Shown here piece by piece: positions 1 to 12,509 of a DNA stretch of 64,000 bases. Both the position numbers and the translations under genes were made by a program. The notes beneath the pieces were generated by a model, which saw nothing but the letters and a program-made list of their open reading frames with translations, was not told the DNA's origin and ran no database searches. Each line of letters begins with the position of its first letter. The first letter of the stretch is position 1. The stretch lies in the NCBI GenBank assembly GCA_027579435.1, contig JANBPK010001214.1, positions 1-64,000 of the forward strand, written 5' to 3'. This stretch comes from Candolleomyces eurysporus. Its lineage: Eukaryota > Basidiomycota > Agaricomycetes > Agaricales > Psathyrellaceae.

Positions 1-3000
1 AAGAAGAAGCAGCAGTCCAGCCATACGTTTCAGCAGGGATCGTCGTCGTCGGGAGCCGCAGCTGGTCCATCATCATCATCGTCGTCGCAGCAACAGACAC
101 AGCAACCCCAGCCCCCTTCCTCTCCCCCACCACCACCCACGATGAGGCCCCTGCCCAGGATCCCGCCAGTGCCGGGGTGAGTCGCTCCCTCTTGTTACTC
201 GGCGCGACTGACCGTTCTGTCTAGCTCCAGCGGAGTGGAAGCGAGTTCGGCTCCTGGTACGTTCCTATCAGCTACCTCGAGTCGCTCACAATTGACAGCC
301 ACTTTAGCTCGGATACACCAACCAAACCCCCAAAAGCCCACCTCCAAACCCGTCACACCACGAACCTCAGGGTCGAATCTCAACAACAATTACAATAACC
401 CCCAAGTTCCGACCCAGATACCCGGCCTCCCGCCACCACCACCCTCGCGGCCGCCTTCGAGGCAGGCCCTGCAGCACCAGAAGAGGCAGGAGCAGAAGAA
501 GCGCGAGAGGGAGAGGAAGGAGCGTGAGCAGCGCGAACGCGAGACCGACAACGACGGTGGTGCCATCAGCGACCGAGGAGGACCGAGCAAAAAGACCCAT
601 TCCCGAAACCCAAGTCTCAACAAGCCCACACCCCACCCGCACGGACAGCCTGTGCAGCTCGTGCTGAATCCTGCGACCTTGGCCCCCGCGAGTCACCATC
701 AGCCGTCGTCCCATGGGCATTCGCATAGCCATTCGATGGCGGGTGGGAGGCAGAGGTCGAGGAGTCGCGGGCCGCCGGTCGGGCTGCCTGTTGGACCGAC
801 CTCGTCGTCTTCGGCTTCCCATACGTCGCCTTCATTCACGTCTGGTTCGGCTACCCCTTCTTCGGCGAATGCACATACTACGCCCACACGTCCTAGCGCG
901 AATAAACGGAGTCTGAGCAGGGATAATACAAGGAACTATGTCCGAGGGCCGAGAAGAGATCGGAGTACGGAGGGTGGATGGGTTTCCAGTGGGGAGGGAC
1001 CGGGAGATGGGAGTTATCGAGTTTTGAGGAGGGGAGCGGAGGAAGTTATAGGGAGGGGTCCGTCAAAGGAGCACGCAGCTTTGCCTGGCGCGAATCCGAC
1101 ACCTACGACTACATCAAATTCGACCAGTCCAGTATCACCTGCTACCACCTCAACTTCCAATAATACGAGTCCTACGACGACCGCTACGAGCAGTACCTCG
1201 AGTCCGGCTACTTCGAGTCCCGGTGGAGTGACGAGTCAGAGACCGCAGAGGCCTAAGCTCAACACGGCGTTTGATTTGGCGACTGCAGGAAACGCGAGTC
1301 CGAGTCCTGGGACTACTGCAACCGCCACCACTACCACCTCCAACCTCAGCTCTGGCAACGCCAGCACCACAACAACAGCGATCGGAGGACCAGCAGCAGG
1401 AGTACCCGCCAAACCCCTTGGCGCCAGAGCGCCGATGAGCGTCGTCTCGCCCAAGTCTCATGCTCAGCAGCCGTTTGTCAGACAGCGGACCCTTAGCGCT
1501 AGCTCGATCTCTGGAGGGAGGGGTGCGAGGCCTGTCGTGTCAATCTCCACTTCCGGAATTGGGCTGGCCGTCGACTCGAGGACTTCCCGAAAACCAAACG
1601 CAGGAGGGCTCACAGTAGGAGGCGGAGGCGGAGGTGGGAGCGGGTATGTGACGAGCACACCATCGAGTCCGACGCTCCTCACGCCTATCGCTGGTCCACA
1701 CGGCGGTGCGACGAGAAGGACGCTTCCGGTCCCTGGGAATGGAGGTCCGGCTTCGCTCGCTACGACGCCTACGTCGAGCTTCCCGCTCTCGTCGTTCCCT
1801 TCTGGGTCGAGTGGGAGCGTGACGCCGGGCGGACCGAGGCCGCTTCCGATGCCCACTCGGAGTGTTACGCTCGATATCCTGAATCTGGGGAGTGCGAGTG
1901 GGAGTGAGACCTTTAGTCCGCCGCCGCTTAGTGCGTTTACGTCTGGAGGAGGAGGGAGTCCGATGTTGCCGTTTAGTCCTGTGAGAGAACGCGAGAGGGA
2001 GCGGGAGAGGGAGCAGCAGCGGGAGAGGGAACGCGAGGGAGCAAAGGGCAAGGAACGAGCTGATAGGGAGAGGAGGGGATTGTCGCCGGACCAGAGTGGG
2101 TGGAAGAGGGTGTATCATCATTATCCGCCGCCTGTTCCTCCTGTGCCGCACCAGTTTTCGTCCTCGGTGCATCACCACCACTCGAGGTCTGGGTCTACGC
2201 AGCAGCAGTGGAGTCACCAGCATTATGGGGGGTAGCACGACGAGCGCCAGTGCCAGTGCAGCGAGTTCTCCGCCGAGTAGTGCGTTTGGGAGTCCGAGGG
2301 TTGCGACTAGCGTGACGAGTGTGACCAGCTCGGTGGCCAGTACCGGTCCTCCTCACGCTGCTCCTGGTCAAGGAACGGGAGCAGGGAGGGAGGATGGGAA
2401 CCTCGGAGGCAGCTTGTCGAGGAACTCGCACGGCGCGGGGGTACCGTTGAGGCACCATGTGTCGCTCAGGCCCGCTACGTTTGCGCAGACGATTGCGGTT
2501 GGGAGTCCGACGAGTCCGAGTCCGACTGCTAGTGGGTCTGCTGCTACCTCTGCCACCACGACCGCCACGCCTACGTCTGGAGCCCCGCCGAATGCTATGG
2601 CAGCCACCACCACCACCACCAAGAGGAGGGCGAGGAGTCATACGGATAGTGCGACGACGAGTCCGCTGGACGATGCGCCGCTCCATTCGCATCCTGCGAC
2701 GAGAGGGTTCGCTCTGGGCCGGGTTGGTGAACGGGGAGGTGTGGACGAGAAGGATGGCGAGGAGGTGTGGCACCCCAAGAGTCCGAGCAGCGATGGGGAC
2801 ACGGGCGCAGCGATTAGCCCGATCGTCTTTCCTGGGAGCACGTTCAATGATCCTGCTGAGCGTCAACAGAGGGCGCGGCCGCTCCCTGCGCATCGGGGAT
2901 NACGGGCAGCGTGGTCTGGATGTTGGAGTTGAGCGAATCGGAGGAGGAGCGGGGAGTAAGAAGCATGAGAGGTTCCCCAGCGAGTTTGATGATGATGATA

Positions 3001-5058
3001 ACGAGCACCCGAGCGAGCTGGATGTGTTGGGCGATGGGGAGAGTGTGCGCAGCGACGAGGATAGGCGGGGAGGTGAAGTCGAGGAAGATGGGTATCATTA
3101 CGACCCTGGGCTGGAGTACGTGGATGATGGGAGGTACACAGGGAGGGCTGGAGAAGATGATTTGTGGGGGCATTCGAGGAGTCCGAGTCCGATCGTTTAT
3201 GCTAGACCAGATTCGAGGGGCAACCTGTCGTCTACAGAGTCGTCCCAGGGGTCGCCGAACCAGCGTCGCGGACGGTTTAGTGATGGGGAAGATGGGCACC
3301 GGAGGCACCGTTATGACGAGGGATACGATGATGTGGACCCTTCGAGAGGGAGGAAGCGGTATCCGCGCCATACGAGGAAGAAGTCGTCCATGTCGGCTGC
3401 GTCTTCCCCCGCCTCTTCGTTCCGCGCCAGTTCGAGAAGGAGTTCGCTCAGTTCGTCGAGGGGAGATATGTCGAGCTCGACGGACGACTCGATCGACAGC
3501 GTGGGCAAGAATAGGAGGAGGAGGGTGAAGGCNTCAGCTGAGGAGTTATCGGTATAGCTATCGAGGACCACCGACTTTCCAGCAGCCTCAGCATCAGGAC
3601 ATCCATGGTGCGAGCGGCAGTGGTCAGACCAATCCCTACTATTCGAGCTCGAACCCTGCGTCGAATGTCAGTCATGAGGATGTTGGGAGGGGACGGGGCA
3701 CGGGGAGAGGACGTGGAGGGAAGAAGGGCGGTGGTGTTCCTGGGACGCCCGATACTGGGTATTCGTCTAGAGGTGCGAAAGGTGACGTCGGTGATGGAGA
3801 GAGGAAAGGGAGGTCAAGGAAGAGGAATGCGTTTGCGGAGGCTGTTGTTCGAGCGTTCGATCTGGAGAGGGAAAAGGGAGATGAGCGGGAGAGGGAGAAG
3901 GAGCGAGATAGGGAGAAGGAAAAGGAGCGAGACAGGGAAAAGGAGAAGGAACGGGAGAGAGAGAGAGAGAAGAGCGAGCCCCTCGATACGACACTCTTCC
4001 GCAAGAAAGTCAAGGCGAAAGATGTAGGCGTTCCGCCTATCACGACCTCTACACACGCTCAAGGTATCGTAGCGCCTTCGCCCATCGGAGCCAGTCCTGC
4101 CCCTCTCCATCAACTCAACAACGCCGTCGCTTCGAGTACACCGACCACCAATACCCTCTTAGACTTTGCGTTTACATCGTCGAAGAGGAAGAGCAAGAAG
4201 GCTCCTTCGAACCCGTTGTTGGACGAAAGACCTGGTACAGCCGAGAGCAGCAGTGGACGAAGTTCGAATCATCTTGTCGCCGGGTTGTGGGGTGCCAAAT
4301 CGTCATGGGAGAACGTCTCGACGAGTACAAGTACGGCCCCAGCCACCACAGCTGCAGGCACCGGATCGGCTGCAGCATCCGTCGCTCCTGGTTCTGTCGG
4401 AGTAGCACCGTTCATGTGGGTGTCGAGATCGAAACCTACCAGTTCGGCTCAACAGGCTAGGATGCCTCCTCATGTCCTGGATGAAACGACTGGTGCGACG
4501 CTTTTGGTGGATATTCGAGGTGAGGCCATCGAATCGTACGAAGACCTCGCAGTCGACACCCGCTCGAGTAGTCCTGCGCTGTACGCCAATCTGAAGAAAC
4601 CGAACTGGGGCTCGATGGCTGGAGACGATGTGGTTGATATCAGCTCGAGGGGGTCATCGAGGTCCAGAGCGCCTTTGAAGGAGAGACCTCAACAAGAAGA
4701 AGAGTCGGGTTCGAGTGCGAATGGGAGGAGGAAATCGATCAAGAAGAGGACTGCGAGCGTGCCTACGGTAGCATTTGAGGAGATGCAGCACGGGGCTGGA
4801 CAGCCTGTAGCGGATGTCGAAGGGAGGGAGTTTAGGGAGTTGAGTAGGGTCCCGTTCGAAGCTTACGGCGGCGAAGCAACTCACCAGTCCGCGTATGATT
4901 CGGATCCCGCTGTGTTGTCGATTACGAGCCTGAGAAAGGGGAAGGAGGTTATGAGGAGCCGCGAGTTTGCCGCTGAAGGGGAGAGGGAGATGAATGTCGC
5001 ACAGGCGATTCCTGCCTTGAGAAGTTTGAAGAATAAAAGTTCGGGGCAGCTTCGATGA
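1..5058 (+). CDS. Long disordered Ser/Pro/Thr-rich protein, 5' end outside the window
   Basis: An open frame enters from the left edge, is spliced at 177-224 (GTGAGT donor, CTAG acceptor) and continues to a TGA at 5056-5058, giving roughly 1,670 visible residues. The protein is low complexity: Gln/Ser and poly-Pro stretches, Ser/Thr-rich tracts, a Gly run, and two charged Arg/Glu-repeat segments near 1990-2090 and 3880-3975 that could form single alpha helices. Past about 4150 it becomes more ordered, with a tryptophan-containing segment. The frame breaks three times: in the G6 run at 2226-2231 (removing one G restores the frame) and at the Ns at 2901 and 3533. Similar amino-acid style and codon use across every break argue for one gene with sequence errors. 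I recognise no domain. The extreme Ser/Arg/Glu content is compatible with a nuclear or cortical scaffold, but this is only inference. Confidence 0.75.
177..224 (+). other. Intron in the disordered-protein gene
   Basis: A 48-bp GT-AG intron. The exon 1 frame would hit TGA just inside the intron. Splicing joins two bases at 175-176 to 225 and continues in the same frame for 2 kb. Confidence 0.7.
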
Positions 5059-6946
5059 AGATCCTTTTTTGACGACAGCCATTGGTTTACTTACTATATC
5101 TCNTTTTTTTTTTCTTCTTCGTCCAAGTTATTTATCATCTTACTGACACGCTCAAAAAAATTCTGGAAGCATCTATTTATCATTCGACGGCACTGACGCA
5201 CATCTTCTCTTTGCATTTTTGTTGCATTTGCTCTGGTATACCCCATTACATCAATGTATGCGTTGCATCTTAGACTTTGAGATCGACCTGAGAGGAGGAA
5301 AATGGACGACCTCGATTGCATCCTTTCAATTAACATCGTGTCTGAGCTTCAACCGTCGTTCACTTTTGAAATGTCCCTCCCGACAGTGATTACATGAGGT
5401 CTGTGTATGTGCAAGAGGCAACCGTCCTCGAGTCAGACCTCGATAGTAGATAGGTCGCATACGGTCCAACGGCCGGCATAGCTCTTCTCGGTCATTCATA
5501 CCACGCACTTGGCCACTTTGCTAGTCCCCGACGTTGGCACTGGTCGCTGGTATCATACACGCCCTCAACTATAACTCCGCAGACAGGGCTGGCCACTTGA
5601 AGGCGATGATGGCGCCAATCACTCAAGTAACGTCACGAACTTGCCGTTTTGTTTTTCGTACCATGCTATAGCATCTCTTGCTGTTCACTTCCTGTACAAT
5701 ACATTGAGCTTCTCTTCTATCACTGCAATGGTCATATCTCGGATCTCTTGAGGCGGAGAGGCATTGCGTCGATAAGCCGCTCCATCTTATGTTTCATTGA
5801 TTGTTCAAATTTGACTCTATTTCATTTGAAGGTCAATACTCTGTGTTCGTCCTCAAGCCACGAAGTCCAAATGGCTTGATCATCATCAGCTATTGCCTAC
5901 GTCTGCACACTCCTAGGGCACATATCGACACCAGATGTTTCAATGTAGTATCGCCCGGGAGCTCCTTCTCCCGCCCAGACACCCCGATGTATCAATCCTT
6001 CTACCGTCCAAGATTGACCCCGGGAGAAGGAGCTCTGTCCCTGATTATCGACACATGATATCAGATTTTGGCTCAACGTCATTCTTGAAGGACTGATGAG
6101 TATGTATCGACCAACGCTGGCGACTATCACGAATCCCGCTTGCATTGAGTTGAGGGAGAATTCTGACGAGATATGACACGGTGGGTTCGAAATACCATCT
6201 CCAGAAACCAGCCATAGAGTTTGTTCGATTTCTCGGGGAGGCAACAATAGTTGACGCTATGACGAGTACACACTGCCCTTGGGCAAGGAGGGATTACAAC
6301 CCAAATTTGAGAGGGTGTATGGGCTTTGCTTTTGCGTCTGGCGGTCATGGCAAGGTCTTCAACGGGTCGACGTTCGTATATCGCAGGAAGCAGAGCCGAC
6401 GAGCTGTCGTGTGTCCGTTACCTATAGAGGAATCAAAGAAACCATCTCTTTTGAGCGCCTCTATCTGTACATTGACCCAGTGTTCATCACCGCCGAACGT
6501 TGGCGCCACGAGTATGGATTTTTTTCTCGAAAGTACACTACGATATGGCCTGTTGACTTACGATACATCTTGAGCCTATTGGAAGATATGTAGCTCCAAT
6601 TTAGGTGAGGAAAAATCCCTTGAAGTCGGACGAGACCATGCTGAATAAGAACCATCGTAAAGAGGACTTGCTGTGGAGAACATATCAATCGCACAGAAGA
6701 TTGATTTTTGAATCAAAACATACTTGGGCGGTGATTCGGACAGTAATACATAGCTTCAAGCAAGAGAGACCACCTCAACAGATTTTCGAGCAGACAAGGC
6801 AGAGCCGACCGATGTATAAGAGGTGAGCATGTGTCGGTCTCAAACCTCAGAACAACAATCCAAGTGCCTCACACACCTCAGATATCTTCTCTCCTGTTCA
6901 CTCAATCACTATAGACCCACTCTAATCAACCGGGCTCTCTGTCACC
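5059..6946. other. Intergenic region without a supported gene
   Basis: It contains a T-rich stretch after 5103 (downstream of the first gene), an inverted repeat at 5959-6035, and at 6279-6593 (+) a 100-residue frame with protein-like composition but no recognisable family. That frame could be a relic. A TATA-like TATAAG near 6816 may belong to the peptide gene at 6947. Confidence 0.5.
5959..6035. repeat. Inverted repeat, 15-bp perfect arms
   Basis: GAGCTCCTTCTCCCG at 5959-5973 is exactly reverse-complemented at 6021-6035, separated by 47 bp. Both arms are extended by GC-rich sequence. No coding or terminal-repeat context was found. Confidence 0.75.
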
Positions 6947-7277
6947 ATGAAGCTTAACGTCTTGACCACCCTCGCCTTCCCCGTCTTGCTCCTCATCGGT
7001 GGACTCGTCCAGTCCGTCACTGCCGCGGAGAAGCTAGGCGCAAATGGTGTATGTAGACGCTCTCCGGAAGCCACTAGCTTGAGCCCAACGCAACCTAACC
7101 CATTTCTTGCAGAACGCAGCGCGCGAGCTAGATTTTGACCTTGATGACATCCATACTCGCGGTCTCGACCCTGCCAATGACGATGTCGCCATTCGCGAGC
7201 TTCTCGACGATCTTGAGGACCGACTGGTGGCGCGTTCTCCTGTCAGATACTATTATACGCGGCCCAGGGTTGGTTGA
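6947..7277 (+). CDS. Small secreted peptide precursor (88 aa)
   Basis: Two exons, 6947-7048 and 7113-7277, are joined across a 64-bp intron with GTATGT donor and TTGCAG acceptor, both in phase 0. The product starts with a clear signal peptide (basic MKL start, hydrophobic core to about residue 23, likely cleavage after an Ala near residue 26). A strongly acidic middle (many Asp/Glu/Leu) follows, and the last 16 residues are basic and Tyr/Arg/Pro-rich. The layout of signal, acidic propeptide and basic C-terminal peptide after an Arg resembles processed secreted peptides. No family is recognised. A weak donor at 7269 with an acceptor near 7319 would change the last residues only. A TATA-like box lies near 6816. 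Confidence 0.6.
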
Positions 7278-7980
7278 TTCTTCCGCCTCAGCTATTTGAA
7301 TAGTGAAAGCTAATCAGGATTGCGGAATTTAGTACAGGAGGTTTCGCAGGCTTTGAGGATCATGGATGGTCGCTGGCCGCTCATTCTATTAGATCCATCT
7401 CGCCACCGGTGCGAGCAAGCTTTCTTGTCCGTCGCTGTATTCGCCTTGTGTACTCATTGGTTACGATAATATGACATGCCGTTGTTCCCATTCATGTAGT
7501 ATCGTCACAATTGTGCCATCAGCCCATCGTCTGAGCAATCGGTGGGGAAGTCTGCTCTCGGCTTGCCGAAAACTACCCTCATGCATGAAGAAGGGATGCC
7601 GCCCGGCGGAGATTTGGCTTACCGAAATTCAAGCTCCGGCTCCAAGTCGACCCCATCAAAATGCAACATGTTCTCGCTCAACTCAAACAGCCACTGTAAT
7701 CAAGGCCTCCAATCGAAGATATTACATCAAAACATGCTGGTGCAGAGTATAGTGTAGCCCCAGCAGCGAGTCATTATCGTCGTCCTGCTCAGCTATCCAT
7801 GATTCTTATCAGGCGTGCTTCAGTCCGACAGCGGAAGGCTGACGAACACTCCAATGTCAATCATGAAGTTGGATATTCGTCACATTGCATTCGCTATAAA
7901 TTAGAAGTCGACCAGACGTCCTTCCCTCCTCTAATCACGAGCTCCCAGCCATCAGCTATTACCACTGTTTCCGAATCAGC
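7278..7980. other. Intergenic region; promoter of the next gene
   Basis: No convincing gene. TATAAA at 7895-7900 sits 81 bp before the ATG at 7981 and is a plausible core promoter. Confidence 0.5.
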
Positions 7981-8727
7981 ATGAGGCGTCTATACTCCCT
8001 ACTTTCTCTTGCCGCCCTCTGCATGGCCACGAACGAACAGCAGTTGGAAGCCAGGCAAGGACCCGCGACTCAGTACATCATCTTCAATAATTGCCCCACT
8101 GCAGTCCCTTTATACATCTCTGGGGACTTCAACGGTGTCATTCCTTTCCAAGGAAACACAACGAAGTTCCTCTCCGGAGATGTTCCTTTTATCAATACGA
8201 ACGCCAACGGAGGTACTTTCAATAGTACTGGAACATTGAGAGCCGGCTTCAAAGCTAATGTGAGGAGCACTTTCACTCCTTCTCCTGAGCTCGACTGAAT
8301 GTATACCTCTCAGGGATTCTTTTATTACCTCGTCAAGGACCCTGAGCGTATCAACACTGGAATCAGCATCGTTCCTCAAGGTCGTCCCACGGTATGTTCT
8401 ATCATGTGGGGTGACCCTCTAAATCAAACTGATCTCAATCCTCTAGACGAATGGATTCTGCGTCCCTGCCGTCTGCGAGGATGTCAGCTGCCCGAACGCC
8501 TTTAGCCTCCCACCGAACGAGTTCTCGTACCCTCCTACTGGGCCGACAGCACCTGATCCTCCCTTTTACCAGTGTCCCTTCTCCAATACCACCTACGTAA
8601 TAACGTGAGTATTTTACGCTATTTGTTCGATTGTAGCATCTGCGCTGCGACAATCAAGCGTCCTGAGCGTCTCACTGAACCTCCCAACCTTCGCAGGTTC
8701 TGTCCGAGCGGAAATTGGGCGTCTTGA
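7981..8727 (+). CDS. Secreted six-cysteine protein, lectin-less paralog of the next gene (181 aa)
   Basis: Four exons: 7981-8259, 8314-8391, 8447-8604, 8697-8727. The introns are 54, 55 and 92 bp, and their positions and phases match the first three introns of the gene at 9208. The product has an N-terminal signal peptide, then a domain opening with an Asn-Cys-Pro motif and a Leu-Tyr-Ile beta-strand pattern, a glycosylation-type Asn-Thr-Thr, and paired cysteines through a conserved Gln/Arg-Cys-Pro-Phe segment. It stops nine residues into the exon that in the paralog runs on into a ricin-B lectin. The opening is weakly reminiscent of thaumatin-like proteins, which I do not claim firmly. It is probably extracellular. 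Confidence 0.75.
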
Positions 8728-9207
8728 CAAGGATCTTGCCGAACATATACACCTCGGCGCCAGGGAAAGTCGGCTCAAGCCGCTCTACTTCATACTATGA
8801 TGAAATGTACAAGTCACACCATGAAATGATGTTCATGTTCAGACTTAAAGCCGGCATGTGTTAATCGGAATTAGCCTCCGAAGATGCATGTCAGAGTCTC
8901 GTGCAGGACCAGGAGTCGAGGTGGGGCACGGATCATGGGTCACAGGGATATTGCCGCCGCAGTGCCTCCGGCTCCTCACGCCTAGGTAAAGTCTATCACC
9001 GACTTCACATACGGGCTAAGGGCACCGAAGTCACTTTCACCCTGCTGGTTCTGAGACTCGGCACCAGCTGACTCTCGATCGCAGTTGGGGCTCCATGAGA
9101 TCCCGAGGCCGCGGATGCCTTGGGGTATATAAACGGCCATACCGCTTCGATTTCGACGTTGATTTTGATTCAAATCTTCGCATTACACACACTCGCTCAG
9201 AGCTGCT
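8728..9207. promoter_or_regulatory. Intergenic region with TATA box for the lectin gene
   Basis: TATATAAA at 9126-9133 lies 75 bp upstream of the ATG at 9208. Nothing else in this stretch is interpretable. No clear remnant of a lectin domain follows the stop at 8727. Confidence 0.55.
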
Positions 9208-10471
9208 ATGACTCTCGCACGCACACTATTACTTCTTGCTGCCACCGTCACTCCTCTTCTCGCTAACCCAATTGCGGAGAAGAGGCAGATTCCGTTTAGG
9301 CAGTATAGAATCTGGAACGAGTGTCCAGATTCGATCAACCTTTATATCGGTGGGCAATTCGATACGACAATTGCGAGTGGAGGAAATACGACCAAGTTTC
9401 TCGCTGAGAGCGCGGGTTTCTTCTACACCGATGCCAATGGAGGTAACGCGAACGGCGCTGGGACGACGAGGGTCGGCTTTTCCGTAAGTAGAACTTCCAA
9501 ATTGACCGATTGTCGGAGATAAGGCGCTAATGCATTTTTATTAGACCGACTTCTACTATATGGTCAGGGATGGAGAAGGCCCCTTGAATACCGGCTTGGC
9601 GATTACTCCCCAGGACAGGCCAGCTGTGAGTACCTGAGCACCGATACGGCGGGGGACGAGTCTGTTGAATTGTAAACTGATGAATTCAATTCCTTTTCAG
9701 CAAGGCGGTTTCTGTCCAGCGATTAGCTGTAACGAGAGCAATTGCCCAACGGCGTACCCTGCTCCTCCGACTAGGTTCCCTCCCGTAACATCGACGCCAC
9801 CACCCCCTCCACTCTACCGTTGCCCATTCTCCAACACGACCTACCAAATTACGTGAGTCCCACTCATAAATCAGTACTTTACTTGGCTTCAATTCGCTCA
9901 TGGGGCTTATTTTCAGGTTCTGCCCTAGCGGTCAGTGGCCAGGACCCCAGACCTTCCGTATCCACCCAACCCTTGTTCACCCCGAAAAGTGCCTGGATGT
10001 CCGTGGAGCCGTATTTGCTAACGGAACTCCCGTCCAGATCTATGACTGTAACGGAACCCCCGCGCAGAACTGGATCTTGAGCAGGGGAAGTACGAAGGTG
10101 CAGTTAGCTGGAACGAACTTCTGCTTGGATGCTGGTTCGAGTAAGTGTTCTCTCGACTCGTTTGATTAGAAGAGCCGCGAATTGACGAAGTTACTCCTCC
10201 TTAGCCCCAGGAAACGGTGTTGGAATGAAGATTTGGCAGTGCTACGATAACCTTCCAGCGCAACAGTGGTACTACACGGCTGATAACAGAATTGCACTCG
10301 AGGGCCAAGGTCAGTCGTCTCTTCGTCAAGCCTGGCTACCATAATGATTGAGCTTTCTTCTTGTGCCTAGGACAATGCCTGGACCTTACGAGCGGCGCCC
10401 TGACAAACGGAAACCAAGTTCAGACTTGGCAGTGTACTGATAATAACCAGAACCAGGTGTGGAGCTTGTAA
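9208..10471 (+). CDS. Secreted protein with C-terminal ricin-B-type lectin domain (312 aa)
   Basis: Six exons: 9208-9483, 9545-9625, 9701-9852, 9917-10140, 10205-10309, 10371-10471. All introns are GT-AG, 61-75 bp. The product has a signal peptide (residues 1-19), then a six-cysteine domain shared with the upstream paralog (about residues 30-180), a Pro-rich linker, and a beta-trefoil of three repeats (about 185-312). Each repeat carries the Cys-Leu-Asp motif and/or the closing Gln-x-Trp/Gln-Val-Trp signature of ricin-B/CBM13 modules. Such modules bind galactose- or xylan-type glycans. A cell-wall or defence role is inference. It is tandem and co-oriented with the 7981 gene, so one copy gained or lost the lectin. 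Confidence 0.85.
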
Positions 10472-11084
10472 AGACGCAGTTTCGATACGGGACGATCCAG
10501 CTGGGACGATCAAGCACCTGATTGGACTCGAGCTCCGAATTTCTTCCTCGATGACTCTCCTCCTTCGTTTTTTCAAATTATTCTTATTTTCCTTCGACTG
10601 GACCCTGATGGCCATTTTGAACGATTCCACTTACATATTGTATTAGTATCGTTGTTCTCTTACATCATCTATGTATCCACTTAATCATGCGTACTATTGT
10701 CGTTTGCTCGATATCAATGCAGTCAATCAGTTTACACTCGAAGCTACGACGTATAATAAAGGAGGCTTGACAAACAAACTTGGATTAATGGAAGGCGTTG
10801 TCCGGACAAGCTGGACGCGGACCTAGCCTTCCTTAGGATATCTCGGGATCCTCGTGGAGAATGCCATCTCGGCTTGGCCATGCCGGCTTCTGATAAGGAC
10901 GGTAAGGAGTGATCAACGTTGCTCGTGGATGCCAAGCTGTACAGGCAAAGCCTTTCCGTAGATATGAATTAATAAGATATTATACTAATGTCAACTCGAG
11001 TAGTTTAGCGCTACAGGATTCTGATGCAAGCACGGTTGCCGACGGACGATCGGTTAAAGACCAGAAACATAGTAATTCTAACGA
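10472..11084. other. Intergenic region between convergent genes
   Basis: This holds the presumed 3' ends of the + strand lectin gene and the - strand NTF2-like gene. I see no other gene or repeat. Confidence 0.5.
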
Positions 11085-11806
11085 TCAGCTCCAAGGGTAG
11101 TTCGGATAGTTGGGAGGGGTGTTAACTTCTTTCCACTCAGTGATGGTCCTCGTCTGTAAGGTCTCATTCCAGACAACCGAGACGAACGCTGACGCCCCTC
11201 CTCCAGTGTAACACCTCCCCTGCTTGGTCGTGAGGGTGGTCGCCCCAGTCGCGATGACCCAGCCATTGTGTCTGAAGGAAGTTTATCATGGCCAGTTAGC
11301 TGAGCAGATTAAGACAAGGAAAAGCGACGTACCCTTCATCGTCAAGGGAGAAGGCGACGACCCCGGTGGGCTCGAGAACGTAAGACCTAGTTCTTGCGAC
11401 GACCATTTGGTTCAATTGCTCCCAAAGCGCCTAGAATGTGAGAAGAGGAAGGAATCGGTCAGATTCAGAGAACACTTCCGAAGCCACGATGGAACTGACC
11501 CGCATGCTGTCACGACCGGTAATGGTCCTGGCGTTGAAAGTCAACTTTACATCGGGGACGATAACATCGTTATCGAAGAGATGCTGCCAGTTTGTCGTGG
11601 TGTTGGGAAAGATCTGAGGGATAATATCGAGCATCCAGTTTTCCAACGCCACAGTTCCAGCCGGTTTAGCAACTGCTGGCGTAACGTTCACTAAGGTCGT
11701 AGTGAGAGCGACTTTGAACAAAAATGAAGATTAGATCCAGCAGGGTTTAGAAAGTCGATTGAATACCTGCGACGGCGCCAAATGCGGTCGTAAGCTTGAA
11801 GTGCAT
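11085..11806 (-). CDS. Secreted NTF2/SnoaL-like protein A (178 aa)
   Basis: Four exons on the minus strand: 11806-11767, 11711-11500, 11430-11333, 11271-11085. The introns are 55, 69 and 61 bp, all GT-AG. The product begins with a hydrophobic signal sequence. A single alpha+beta domain follows with the order typical of NTF2-like/SnoaL folds: an N-terminal helix (LENW), a Phe-Asn-Gly/Ala region with GRD, a middle helix and C-terminal strands around the VVWNETLQ motif. The C-terminus is Tyr/Pro/Asn-rich. It is paralogous to 13734-14460 with identical intron positions and a nearly identical tail. Known NTF2-like domains bind small ligands or act as polyketide or steroid cyclases and isomerases; no catalytic residue can be assigned here. 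Confidence 0.7.
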
Positions 11807-12509
11807 TGTAGTGTGGCTGAGGTGTTCGATGGGGGGATTTGGTGGTTGGATACGGTCCACATTGTCTAGTTTATATACTTAGCGATGTGCCCATACCAAA
11901 TCATCATGACGTTCAAGTCAGCACAGGGGTTGCGAAGCTCAGCCGCATGGATCCCGTTTGGAGAATGATGCCGGTAGTCGTTGACGATCACAGAATAAGA
12001 TGCAAGGTGATCAACACGAGTAGAACTTCCCAGGACGGGCCCCGCGAGTGTTGAATAAGTGCACCCGACAACTACGTGACCGGGATGCCTTGTGTGCAGC
12101 AGGCAAATCGAAGGGAATTAGGGTCTCTGGATCCGTCAGCAGTCAACCCATTTCAGCCACTCCAACTCAAGACAGATTTCGACTTACAGCGTGCGGTGAG
12201 GGCTACGGCCAATGCAAAGTTCCAGGTTCGATCACACGCACCTTTGCAACGCACACCGCGACGGACAGATCGGCATGATCCGTCTTCCGATGCTAAGCCT
12301 TTGTCGACTTGAAAACCTCGAGGCTGCATCAGCCAGTTCTCACTGCTACCATGTGAGACAGGGCAGGACAGGGCCTGTTTGGCAAATGAATTTCAATCAG
12401 GTCGACGTCGTGTCAATCACAGGCTGAAAGTTTCAAGGACCGCCAAAGCTATATCGTAGGGCCTCAACTTTCTGTGGTCGGATATCATTCAAAAATTTAT
12501 TGGATGGTT

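Noticed and set aside
6279..6593. 104-codon frame with protein-like sequence
   Set aside because: No ATG context, no family and no supporting exons; mentioned only under the intergenic entry.
12200..12260. tRNA B-box-like GGTTCGATC
   Set aside because: No A box, acceptor stem or cloverleaf could be formed around it; the same holds for a similar match at 6184.
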